A stretch of DNA of 64,000 nucleotides from Rotaria socialis. Lineage: Eukaryota; Rotifera; Eurotatoria; Philodinida; Philodinidae. Below the pieces are notes generated by a model. That model was not told the origin of the DNA. It saw only the letters and a program-made list of their open reading frames with translations, and made no database searches. Shown here piece after piece: positions 11,789 to 22,400 of this stretch. Location of the stretch: assembly GCA_905331475.1 (NCBI GenBank), contig CAJNYU010000189.1:1-64000 (forward strand), written 5' to 3'. Within the stretch, counting starts at the first letter, position 1. Each line of letters begins with the position of its first letter. A program made the translations under genes and the position numbers.

Positions 11789-14666
11789 TCAGCAAAGTAT
11801 AATCAATGACTAAGTCAATATCCATCTATATTTAGGTCAGTGACTGATGCAGCTCCAAAGTTCGTGAAATCTGAATCTAAGAACTGATGAACAGCTGCAA
11901 CTTTTAGTAGCAATAACTATTAGTATAATTTCTGCTGATGGTGCACCAGCACTGCGTAGTATTCTGGAAGTATCCTTGTAGGTTTTATATAGATGCCTGA
12001 TGGTGCTGCAAGTATTTTTGAGAACGTCACAGGAATGCTGAAGAGTGCTAAAATCTGTCCTCTAGGTCCCAAAGTAGTTTCTGAGTTTGCTAGAAGTACT
12101 CATACGAGTGTTACTAGTCTTCATAGATATGCTCATATTCTCACAGGAATACCCCGGGTTTAATGATCTTCTTTGTTTTCCATATAGTAAAAGATTCTAA
12201 AGATACTTGATGATGACTATCTAAGTAATAGTCGAAACGCGTCGTATATATTGCTTTGAATCTACTAATAATTGAGTGTATAACACACCCATCTTGAAAC
12301 AACAAAACATGGTCTTTGAGAAGATGTTTCAAGGCATGAAACATTCCTATGATTGAACTGAATAGTCTACTGCTGTGGATGTGCATCATAAATACCGAAG
12401 TGTCTGCTCCCGAGTGATGAAGTTCGTGAATCCCCGAGCTCCTTGCATGCCCAAAGGGTATTCAGAAATCAAACACTACCCTTTTAGTTGATTTCTGGGC
12501 GCAATAATACCTATGTTGAAAAGCGTGTCACCTCAAGCCTCCATCTGGGGCTAGGTGCACCCCTAATGACACGCGATGAAACGACACCGTTTATATTATA
12601 TCAGCTAGATGATGACATTATCATGCCTATTACCTACATACAGTATGTCATCGTGATTATGCTCTCTCTCTCTCTCTTCACTTCTAAATATGCACAAGCA
12701 AAACAGAATGGTGGAGATGCGGGATTCTTTTACTTTGATTGAAGCAAAGAAGAAAGAGAAGCCGAACAGTATAGAGCACTTTCATGCGATAGAGTCCTGC
12801 GATTCAAAAATCCAATGGACACTTGATTATATGCGACCTTATCTTTTAGCATTTGAAAATTGTTTTTCTTTGTTTTTCTTTCTTATTTCTACATTGTGCC
12901 GTGGTTGCGCGAAGCGAGCGCCTCAGAGAAGCTCTGAATCAACAAAAAAAGAAAACATCTTTAGACGGTAAGTAAAATGATGCTACATGAAAAGAGAAAG
13001 GACCAAATAGACCACTGTTTTTTTGTTTTCTTCTGCACCATTTCCTATATTTCAAATCCTTGTTCTTTACTAATATTTAGGGCTCTTATTTTTATTTATT
13101 GAAAATATTTTTAGGCCAAAGTAAGTATCAATCATATCAAGAGTTTATTCGAGTTTTCTTCTCTTTTTCCGTTAAACTGTGAAATCGAATTTTTTTGTGA
13201 ATTTGAAGCATCAAAACATGTCTATTGACACGGATTCTGTCAGAATGTTTCAATGACAGAGAAGAGCAGAACCGGATTTGATAGATGACTGAATTGCTAT
13301 TATTAATGTATGTTTCTGCAATCTTCAAATTTGAATGAGAGTGATATCGCTTGCGAAACAGTTTAACGAACAACACGGAAATATCCAGCAGACGAAAGCT
13401 AAGCGAATCATGATTTAAAGTCAAAATATCAATTCAAGTCGAATCAGACCTTTCCAGTTAAATCTCTGACTACATTATCAGTATCGCTTTGTTTTCCGTA
13501 CTTTGTCGCATCAATACTCAATAATATCAATGTTTGCGCTTCATTTTCTTCGTTGCTGAATGTTGTACGCATTCCCTGTTCCTATCTTCAAATGATATCA
13601 CATACCACTAGGCCTCTCTGTGTATGGAAAGTGAGAGTGTATAAAACACCATTTTTCATGTTATTAATCGTTTTATGAAACAGAAGTACTGTTATTTGTG
13701 CAATGCAGCCCATTGCTCGCTGTGAATAATAGTACATATATAATGTAGACCCCCATCAGTAGGGAAAGAATAGGCCTTTGTTGTTTTACCCCTCACCGAA
13801 GATACTGAAAACAACAGTAATCAAAATCGAATCAAACCAAATCGCCATTGTTGCGATGCACTTCGGTGTGGGGTCTCAATAAAGCCAGCAAACAATAGAA
13901 ACACGTTTTCACATCTTTTATTTCTTGCAACGACTCATAATCCATGAGGGAAAAGATCGACAACAGAACCTAGTTGTGTGTAACGATTTCTGACGATATA
14001 ACAGCTAGCGCTCTTGGTATTACGCTTTATTTTGTTTCTTCACATCATCAATCGCAGCGTCTTTGTATAAAACGCACATTTATATACTCAACCAGAAGAA
14101 GAGAGAATGAAAGCAAAGCATATCAATGAGTGAACAATAAGGTAAGGACAATCGATGCAATGACAAAGGACGGGAGCGTCGCATTGTGACGCTTCTTTAA
14201 TAGAGACACAATAGAAACTAGTAAAATATCTATTTCATTACAACTCCACATCAGTATCTTTTAGCTTGTCATTCTTCTTTCTTCTATTCGAATTACATAC
14301 ACATAGTGTTGTTTTTCTCAAGAAATGCATTACGAGGTCGATACATCAATCTCCTTGTGAAGTTATGCTCTTTGATATTCCAACTCCTCATTGTGTTTTC
14401 CTCCTTTCTTTTTCTCTTTTTGTCTCAGTTTGATCTCTCACTCGTAGATGATATATACATGCCTGTTTCCCTAATATTATGTTGTTGTTTTCGCGATTAG
14501 AAGAAACAGAAAAAAAGTAGCTTGCTTATACAATTGTCTCTCTTATAGAAAATCGTCATACTAGTTAACAGAGCGAAAGAAAGCGAATGTCAAAAAGCTT
14601 CTCTTGATTACACTAAGTGGACTTCTAACTCATGTACAACTATAATACTTTTAGATTGTCAGTCTA
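11789..14666. other. Gene-free spacer
   Basis: No gene is supported. Small hairpins occur, for example cgtgtca...tgacacg around 12523-12574, and there is a slightly GC-richer patch near 12900-12940. No promoter could be assigned to the downstream peptidase beyond general AT-richness. Confidence 0.4.
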
Positions 14667-15596
14667 GTGTTAATGATGACTAATCAGGATGGGACCATGA
14701 TACCAATTGAAACTCCCATTGGAAAATTCAATGTTTGGACAAAACGCTTTGGAGACAATCCGAGAATAAAAGTATTGCTGTTACACGGTGGTCCAGCTGG
14801 TACATGCGAATTTTTTGAATGCTTCGAAAAGTTTTTTCTCGAAGAAGGAATTGAATTTTATTATTATAATCAACTTGGTTCCTTCTTGAGCGACCAACCG
14901 ACTGACACTAATCTTTGGACAATCGAACGTTTTGTCGATGAAGTTGAACAAGTCAGAAAAGCACTTGGACTCAATCACGACAGTTTTTATCTGCTTGGTC
15001 ACAGTTGGGGCGGTCTATTGGCGATTGAATATGCATTATTATATCAACATAATCTGAAGGGTTTGATCATCAGTAATATGATGAGTAGTTGCGTAGATTA
15101 CGACAAATATGCTCAAAATGTTCTCGCAAAACAAATGGATCCCGACATATTGGCATCGATTAGAGAAATAGAATCGAAGAATGATTATAACAATCCCAAA
15201 TATGTGGAACTATTGATGCCGAACTTTTATATGAAACACTTGTGCCGATTGGATCCTTGGCCTGACGTGTTAAATCGTGCGGTGCAACATTTTAATAGTG
15301 AAATTTATAGGTTGATGCAAGGCTCTTCAGAATTTGGAGTATCGGGAAGAATTAAAGATTGGACTAGGAAAGATGATTTGTCAAAAATAGCAGTACCAAC
15401 ACTAATGATTGGCGCAATATATGATACAATGGATCCAGAACATGTGAAATGGATGGCAACACAAGTACAAAATGGATCGAACTTGATTTGTCCAAATGGT
15501 AGTCATTGTTGTATGTGGGATGATCAACAATATTATTTCTCTGGGCTCATCAAGTTTCTTCAACGAGTAGACAGTGGCGAGAAAACATTAGATTGA
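14667..15596 (+). CDS. Proline iminopeptidase-like alpha/beta hydrolase (S33 type)
   Basis: A 309-residue single-exon ORF of the size expected for proline iminopeptidases and amino-acid amidases, which release N-terminal proline or other residues from peptides. It has the oxyanion-hole motif HGGPAG (residues 40-45) and the nucleophile elbow GHSWGG (111-116) with Ser113. The acid is Asp253 in IYDTMDPEH and the catalytic His is His280 in NGSH. Together they give a complete Ser-Asp-His triad. No signal peptide is visible, so the enzyme should be cytosolic. The start could be Met1, Met3 or Met4. It has no intron, unlike most neighbours, and resembles bacterial and fungal enzymes. Acquisition by horizontal transfer is a reasonable inference in a bdelloid but is unproven. 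The gene looks intact and stands alone. Confidence 0.88.
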   Translation: MLMMTNQDGTMIPIETPIGKFNVWTKRFGDNPRIKVLLLHGGPAGTCEFFECFEKFFLEEGIEFYYYNQLGSFLSDQPTDTNLWTIERFVDEVEQVRKALGLNHDSFYLLGHSWGGLLAIEYALLYQHNLKGLIISNMMSSCVDYDKYAQNVLAKQMDPDILASIREIESKNDYNNPKYVELLMPNFYMKHLCRLDPWPDVLNRAVQHFNSEIYRLMQGSSEFGVSGRIKDWTRKDDLSKIAVPTLMIGAIYDTMDPEHVKWMATQVQNGSNLICPNGSHCCMWDDQQYYFSGLIKFLQRVDSGEKTLD

Positions 15597-16191
15597 GCGA
15601 TCAATTGATACGATCGAAAAACTAAATATGAATATTCGTCTAAATCATTCTTTACGTAGATGAACAATATTATTCAACATGATGATCGAATGAAATGTTT
15701 TTATTTGTGTAGTCATTTATTGATTTCAATATACTTTGCAAAATAATGAGAGAAAGCAGAATTCTGACGTCCTAGCAAAACTCTCTGTACATTTTGCTAT
15801 TTTGATCGATATGAAACCAATTTTTTATTATCAATATCAGTAATGAATTACTGCACGCGGGAAAAACTTCGTCTTGCTGAATATATAATATCTATTCAGA
15901 ACGAAGATGACAACAATCATAAGCGATATTATCCTTGTTTATTTCTAGAGAGCGACAGATGATATAGAAGTAATATCGTTTAAAAGGAAGACATTCTTTT
16001 TGGAGTGTGGAACCATTTTATTGGTTGCCAGTCTCTGAGTAGAGAAACGTGCGTTGCAATTTATTCCTATCACATATCAAATAAATCTTCAAAAGTTGTT
16101 GTTTTACACATTTTCTTGATCGATAGTAGATACATACGAAACTAATTATTTTAGTTTCTGTTCCGATCTAGTTGCTTAGTTTGTATTATCA
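15597..16191. other. Gene-free spacer
   Basis: No gene or clear structure. It presumably includes the 3' untranslated region of the peptidase gene. Confidence 0.4.
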
Positions 16192-16511
16192 GGACTACCC
16201 AGGTCAATCAAAATGGACCACCGTAAACCGCCGTAACATTACCATAAACAGTGTTTTTTGCATCTTATTCCACCGTAAAACGGCGGTATTAGGATGTATT
16301 ATGACGTTTTAATACGGGCAGTATTACGTTCATACACGGACGTCGTGTATCAGCCGTGAAACCTCGTAAAGTCGGCGTAATATAATCGTATTATATAAAA
16401 CATACGACCGTATTACTGCCCGTATTATACGGAAGAAATACGGCACGTAAAACGGGCCGTATTTTTATCGGATACCACCGTTTACAGATCATTTTCTTTG
16501 ACCGGGGTATA
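16192..16511. mobile_element. MITE-like element rich in CCGTA/TACGG palindromes
   Basis: The left end ACTACCCAGGTCAATCAAAA and the complement of the right end ATACCCCGGTCAAAGAAAA match at most positions, giving imperfect inverted ends of about 22 bp. The interior of about 320 bp repeats short CCGTA, TACGG and CGTATTA units in both orientations. It has no coding capacity. No convincing target duplication was seen. Confidence 0.55.
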
Positions 16512-16795
16512 TTAATCATAAATCTCACGTAGTTTTATTTCGGGAAGCAAGAAATTTTAACGGCACTTCTTGAATCATTTTGTTTGCTGCTCATAAGGAC
16601 GATAGTAAATTCTTTTCTACACACAGGATATTTCAAAAGTTCATCTCGTTTTCACACATTCTCACACGACATCAATAGTTAAATTTCGGTTCGGTTTTGG
16701 TTTGGCTTGAAAAAACACAAACCATATTCCATCTCTATTCTGAAATAATAACTTCTTGCAGCACAAAGCTAAGGTTTTCAAAATTATTATTAAGT

Positions 16796-16860
16796 GTGCG
16801 GGTATGGGTGTGGGTATCGGTCTAAGTCAATATCACAATACACTCACACCCATACCCCTC
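16796..16860. repeat. Inverted telomere-like motif
   Basis: A G-rich arm (gtgcgggtatgggtgtggg, 16797-16815) is followed after about 25 nt by a C-rich arm (cactcacacccatacccc, 16840-16857). Both are close to the bdelloid telomere unit TGTGGG and could form a hairpin. Confidence 0.6.
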
Positions 16861-17017
16861 ATATAAAAAAAGATGATCTATGTGAGCTTTAACTTATTTT
16901 ACAATTCGATTGGTTATGTCAGCCTTAATTCCCGTAGTGTGTTTGCCTCCTTATTGGGAAAATAATGAAACTAGGCATGCGCGGTGTGCATTTACTAAAT
17001 ACCGATAGGCGCCGACG

Positions 17018-17546
17018 GTGACGCTCAGTGTGCACTGATGGGTTCAGCGCCACTGATCATTGGAATATTGATCACACTGGCACCAATGTCACTGATGTAC
17101 TGATACCATCGGCGTCACTGGTACGTCAGGCGCACTGACTTCACTGACATCTCTTAATTAATTGTTACACAATACTGCAAGACGTGTGCTTTAAATAAAT
17201 AAAGAATGATCATAAGCTAGATTCATATATTTTTCAGAAAAATTAATGGTTCGAGTTTTAGAAACGTGAAGAAAATGAATATATCTTCGCGAAGAATTAG
17301 ATAAATAAGTTCTAAGTGAAAATCGTCGACAAAAACCGTGCATCTGGTTTATGACTAACGTTTGTTTGTCTAAAGCACATGTCTTGCAGTATTATGTAAC
17401 AATTAATTAAAAGATATCAGTGAAGTCAGTGTGCCTGGCTTACCAGTGACACTGATGGTATCAGTGCATCAGTGACGTCGGTGTAACTGCAATCAATATT
17501 TCAGTGATCAGTGGCGCTGAACCCATCAGTGCGCACTGAGCGTCAC
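17018..17546. mobile_element. Foldback element with 176-bp arms rich in CACTGA
   Basis: The arm at 17018-17193 is the inverse of the arm at 17371-17546. They begin and end with GTGACGCTCAG and its complement and close with aagcac(a/g)(t/c)gtcttgcagtat-type sequence at the inner edge. The arms are nearly identical in length, with a loop of about 177 bp. The arms are full of CACTGAT/TCAGTG units. No ORF is present, so this is a non-autonomous palindromic element. Confidence 0.75.
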
Positions 17547-18297
17547 TCTCGGTGACAAAATTGACGGTTTTTTCGGTGTTCTCACTGACGCCGTCCATCC
17601 CTCAATGAGACGAACAAAATAACATGTTCTTTATTACCAATTACCCCTGTTGTCTATTGAAATAGACTCGTTTATAATGTTTGCAAAATGAAAACATCCA
17701 CATTTTTCAATTATGCAAGAAAAAAAATCGATTAATTTTGGTATCTCGACCTTCATCCTAATTCTAAAACATACCTGGCGAATACTAACTGAGCAATAGT
17801 CGAAACTCGTGTTTTACTTTACCTGAAACTCTTTTTTGTTTGTATATGTTCACTCTTACACTCACGGCATCTTTACTTGTAAAGAAATATTTTTCTTATT
17901 AATTATCTAACATCTCGTTCCTCGCTTACAAATAGAATATGGTTTTTCTTGAACTTACGAGTTACAACAAACAAGTTACTGCAATATCATGACAGCACGA
18001 TGCTCCTATATTGCTAAAATTTTGTGTCCTAAAAGCAATAACACGTAACATTTCTCTCTTTACATAAACATCATCATCGAAAAAGAATTCAGCGAGAGTA
18101 TAAATTGTTGAAGTAAAAGAAAATAATGGCTTCTTGCTGTTTTCATTTGATGGACGCTACGGTGTGTTATTATTTATGATTAATAAAATTTTTCTCTCCG
18201 GCTTTTACAATAACATATACTGCATTCTCCAGAAAGCTTTAACGATTCTTCTTCTCTTTGTAAGGTCAAATTGAGTTGTCGATTGAAAAAAAGCATA
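17547..18297. other. Gene-free spacer upstream of the ADP-ribosyltransferase gene
   Basis: No gene is supported. It must hold the former promoter of the pseudogene that follows, but no element is identifiable. Confidence 0.35.
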
Positions 18298-21035
18298 ATG
18301 GCACGGTCAAAGATATCTACGGAAGATATTTCTCGATATAGTCATTTATTCAATCGAGAACTAGCTAATCTTGAATCACATCAGTTAATTTGGCAAGATG
18401 TAAATGTGAAAAAGGATAAAACTACGTTAGAGAATTTACGAAAAATTGTTGACCATACAAAAGTCTTTGATAATATGGATGAATGGTTGGTTTACATAAA
18501 CCAAACTGATACTACAGTTACATTTAAAATTTGCTCTGGACAAATGGGAGAGAATTTCGTGTCAAAAGTTCATCATCTTGATACTATCTATGCAATTTAT
18601 ATTTATTGTCAGAATCAAGAGTATCATCAAAAGTGGGCTTCAAAATATTCAAGAGTAAGCATTATATTATGTTTTAATTATACTTCAATACATATTTTAA
18701 ATATGTAAGACAAGTTCACAATTCACTTGAACATTTATTAAATGATCTTACACCTGCTGTTCAAGAGTATAAACAACATGAAAACACAAATCTATTACGT
18801 AGAGAACAAAAAGAGGCAACAACATCTGAATCTGCGCTTTCTCGATGGGAAGCTTTTATTGATATCCTTGTCTTTTTACCATATCCAGAAGATTATCAAT
18901 CTAAATTAATTAATTTCTTAAAAATGATTATAATGATAAAGAAGAAGAAATGAAAATTCTGGATGTATTTTCATCTACTTACAAATCTTCAAATGCCATT
19001 CCTTGGTATACACGAGAAACGTTTCTCTATCGTATAATGAACAAAGCTTTTCGACAACAAAATATCGAACTTATGTTTTTATTCGTTTTTTTTATACAAG
19101 ACTTATCTCAACAAGTCAAATTTGAATATGAAAATTTGAAATTATTAAATTTGAAAACACCTATTATAAGTTTGTACCGTGGACAATTAATGTCAAAAGA
19201 TGAAATCGAAAAATTTACTTCTGGCAGTGGTGGTTGCCTTCGAAACAATTGTTTTTTTTCAACATCTCGTCAACGTTCTTTAGCATCATCATTTCTTCTT
19301 TAACCATCTAAAATTAAAGGAAATCTACAACGTGTTCTCTTTGAAATTCTAGCTGATATTCGTCTACCATGTCGTTATTTTGCCGATATAACTCATTTAA
19401 GTTATTTTCCACATGAATCAGAAATTTTATTTACAATTGGAACAGAATTTAGAAAAGAAGAAGTCAAGTACAATCAAGATGAAGATCTTTGGATTGTTTC
19501 ATTAGAATTACGCAATGATTATGATCAGCATGATTCGAGAGAATTTGAAATAACTCCTGCAAAATTTACTATAAGTAATTGTTTGAATATATGCACCGAT
19601 TGGGATTTTTGTGTTATGTCGTCAACTGATAGTATAAGTTTCATATTTGATGGACTGATAGGAGTATATCCAACGTATGAACAATGGATCTTAGCTGCTC
19701 AATATCATTCATTAGCAAACTGTAATATAGATTGGGAAGGACGTAATGTTTCTTTAGTATTATCATACTAAGACAAGGCATTAAAAAGCTGGAAGAAATA
19801 TAAAAATGATTCAGATTTAAATGCCAATATTGATATCTCAAAAGTATACAAGAATATGGTTTATTATTATGTAAGTTTTATCAAAGAGTCTGAAAGCTGT
19901 TTGAGACATTATGATATGGCAATTAATCATTTAAACTTAGCTTTAGAGAAGGAAATTTCAAAAAAGAGAATTTATGCGCAAACGAATATTTATCAGATGT
20001 TAAGTGATATTTTTTATTCAAAAATGGAGTGTGTAGTAAACTTTGAATCTAAGAATCATAATAATAGTAATAAGTCACACATTGCAATGACAATTAAATA
20101 TGCATAAATATGTATACAATATATGCTAAAATGTTATGAATTTTCAGATTTTAAGACTGCTGAATGATTCGAAAGTCTAGCAAAAGTTTACGAATCGATT
20201 AAGGACTATGATAATGCATTTATTAATTATGATAAAGCTCTACGCATTCATTTTGAATTAGTTAATGAAATTTCAAGTTATTTTTATAATATAGTTAACA
20301 AACTACTTGAACTTTGTGCTGTACATAAAAATAATTATCATACTGAACTGAAATATCAATTATTAAAGTATGAATATACAGTGAAAAGTGCAGCCTCATC
20401 ATCAACTGATAATGATTATACTGCTGCAGAAAACAAAACGACAAATAGTATCTAGTTACTATCGTCTTCGTGATTTTTATCAATCGATTTCTAAATATGA
20501 TGAAGCATTAGACAATTATCAAAAAGCATTGATGAAATATCAACAAGAATTAGAATCCCATCATGATCAATTTTCCAGTTTAATTGAAGAAATAGCAAAT
20601 ATCTGTTTTGAACATAAACACAATTATCAATTAGAACTTAAACATCAATTAACGCATCATGAATACATAGTAAAACAGTCAACACCCGATACTAGAAACG
20701 GTAATCAACAACAAATTGATCGTAAGAAATATCAATGTGGTGTTGGTCATATCAATTTATCTGATTTTTACGTTAAAATACATCAATACGATTTGGCCAA
20801 GGAATACTTATTAAAAGCATTGGATTTGTATGAAGAAGTTCAAATGATGACTCTCGAACATAAAACTGAAATCATTAATGAAAAGTTGAAAAACGCACAA
20901 AAGTTTTTAACATACAGTATTCGCCTAAGAAAACAAGCACATTTTCATCCGTTGACATTATTGTTATCTATTTTTACGTTTTCAGAAAAACACTATTTTG
21001 TAGAGAATTTTTCTGTGCTTCGCTCTATTTTTTAA
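18298..21035 (+). pseudogene. TPR-type mono-ADP-ribosyltransferase, broken
   Basis: The ATG at 18298 opens the bdelloid-typical arrangement of a non-catalytic N-terminal region, an arginine-type ADP-ribosyltransferase (ART) domain and tetratricopeptide repeats. A donor lies at about 18655. The ART domain shows the three signature parts: the Arg motif ISLYRGQ (near 19167-19187), the STS motif FFSTSRQ (near 19255-19275) and the ExE motif PHESEILF (near 19412-19435). Members of this family transfer ADP-ribose from NAD to proteins. TPR-like helices follow at 19772-20100 and 20200-20900. The frame is kept from 18950 to 20107 but carries TAA at 19301, 19769 and 20105, then TGA near 20165. A frameshift near 20400 moves the rest into the 20388-21035 frame. 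The first stop splits the catalytic domain between its STS and ExE motifs, so no complete enzyme can be made. Confidence 0.78.
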
Positions 21036-21097
21036 GAATTCTTTACTCGTATACTCTAAAATGAACAATGAATTTGTAGACATCGTTTCATCAAAGA

Positions 21098-21460
21098 ATG
21101 CAAATAGAAGCATATAATGAAGAAGGTGAATTAAAAATTTGTTCATTACGCGTTGGTTCAATACTTGGACATGGTGCACGTCATTTTCTTGTTATGGACG
21201 GATGCCATCCTAATAAACGAGTATGCTTTGAGTGGACAGCAATCAATGGTGAAGGCATTTTTTCACATTATGCAATAAAACGTATCTATGGTCAACAATG
21301 TCTCAGTTTAGGACGCTATAAACTTTCAAAAGTTTACGACGCTTTTTGCAAAGCAACACATGATAACTTGAAGTATTCATCGAATAAGAATTGTAATCAT
21401 TGGACGAATCGTGCTTGTTCATATCTAGGGTGGATCATTGATTGCCAATGGCATTGTTGA
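21098..21460 (+). CDS. Small hypothetical protein, possibly LRAT/NlpC-like, partial
   Basis: A 120-residue ORF without a firm family. It contains VGSILGHGARHFLVMDG early and SSNKNCNHWTNRACSYLG late. This order, a His followed about 80 residues on by an Asn-Cys-x-His/Trp segment, recalls the permuted papain-like folds (LRAT, NlpC/P60), in which His comes before the catalytic Cys. The similarity is by eye only. It starts 63 nt after the end of the ART-TPR pseudogene and may be the C-terminus of a damaged larger gene. No signal peptide is visible. Confidence 0.3.
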   Translation: MQIEAYNEEGELKICSLRVGSILGHGARHFLVMDGCHPNKRVCFEWTAINGEGIFSHYAIKRIYGQQCLSLGRYKLSKVYDAFCKATHDNLKYSSNKNCNHWTNRACSYLGWIIDCQWHC

Positions 21461-21638
21461 TGCATACTGTGAATCAGAAAGGACTGATTTTTTGCTCTGC
21501 AGTTTTACATCTATTTTAAAAAGTCAATATTTTATTGTAACTATAACGACCATCAAAGAAATAAAAATAGTAAAGATATAAGTATTGATGTGATTTTTTT
21601 AATATACAGTTGCAGGCAATGCCAAAGTTTCAAAAACG

Positions 21639-21661
21639 TAAGGGTATGGGCGTGAGGGTAT
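21639..21661 (+). repeat. Telomere-like G-rich tract
   Basis: gtaagggtatgggcgtgagg is a degenerate TGTGGG-like tract just downstream of the PARP-like ORF on the opposite strand. Confidence 0.45.
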
Positions 21662-21698
21662 AACGAAAATGTCCACTAGTTAGAGTCTCTATCGAAAA

Positions 21699-22400
21699 TT
21701 ATTCCAATACAGTTCGCCCTTCTCTCATTTTGAGCAAGATAAATGCCTTGATAATTCGTTCCATTTTTGCTGCATCAATTGAGTTGATCTTGGTAATGAA
21801 TAATATTGCATTAATTTCGATATTTTGTGGATCTTTAACGCGCCATTCAATAGTTTCCATATCATCGCCTTTATGTTTTCTATAGGTTGGTACCGTACAA
21901 CGATTAGTACTATAGCATTGACTTTTAACGCTGCACTCTAGCACGGGTACGAGTATTCGATCGCCATAAGAAAATGTTTTTGCATATGTTGGATCGACGC
22001 TATAGTATACACTAGGACTTAGAAAAATGGCAGAAGCAAAATCAGAGACACCAAAAGCTGTTTTGTCGCGTGCAATATGAGATTTTGGTGGATTAATACG
22101 TTTTCCACCGGTTGTTACTGTGCCTGGCAGGGCTAGTCCATCATTCAGAATAGACTGAATGGCATTAATAGCCGTTCCATGATAAGCTACATGTGGAAAC
22201 ATGGTCGAATTATGTTTGCGAAGAATCAAACATTTACAGGGTATCGGTTTATCTCGTGATATCAACGGTTTTTCAAGAGTAGCCGCAATGAACACATCTG
22301 CTGGTAGTGTAAGTTGTTTTGGAATAATATCAAAATGCAATACGAATGCATGAATGCCACCAATCAAAGGTAAACGAGCACGGCGAACACTAGAACTAAA
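21699..22400 (-). CDS. PARP-like ADP-ribosyltransferase domain, in frame after a TAG
   Basis: The segment is open from the codon after the TAG at 22401-22403 to the stop at 21699. Counting from the leucine codon at 22367, it carries AYHGT (His63), SPSVYYS (Tyr121-122) and ETIEWRVKDP (Glu174). This suggests the His-Tyr-Glu arrangement of poly(ADP-ribose) polymerase-like folds, with the helix between them typical of the group (AIQSILNDGLALPG). There is no independent ATG close to the start of the domain. It is in the same frame as the J-ankyrin ORF upstream, so the two were probably one protein of about 905 residues. They remain joined if the TAG is removed by splicing: a 54-nt GT..AG segment at 22401-22454 would do this, though its donor GTTGAC is weak. 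Otherwise this is the orphaned tail of a pseudogene. Confidence 0.55.
   Translation of the reverse strand, partial: FSSSVRRARLPLIGGIHAFVLHFDIIPKQLTLPADVFIAATLEKPLISRDKPIPCKCLILRKHNSTMFPHVAYHGTAINAIQSILNDGLALPGTVTTGGKRINPPKSHIARDKTAFGVSDFASAIFLSPSVYYSVDPTYAKTFSYGDRILVPVLECSVKSQCYSTNRCTVPTYRKHKGDDMETIEWRVKDPQNIEINAILFITKINSIDAAKMERIIKAFILLKMREGRTVLE

Noticed and set aside
12488-12971. Overlapping ORFs of 84 and 93 residues
   Set aside because: Composition follows local repeats such as CT runs; no motif and no splice-supported extension.
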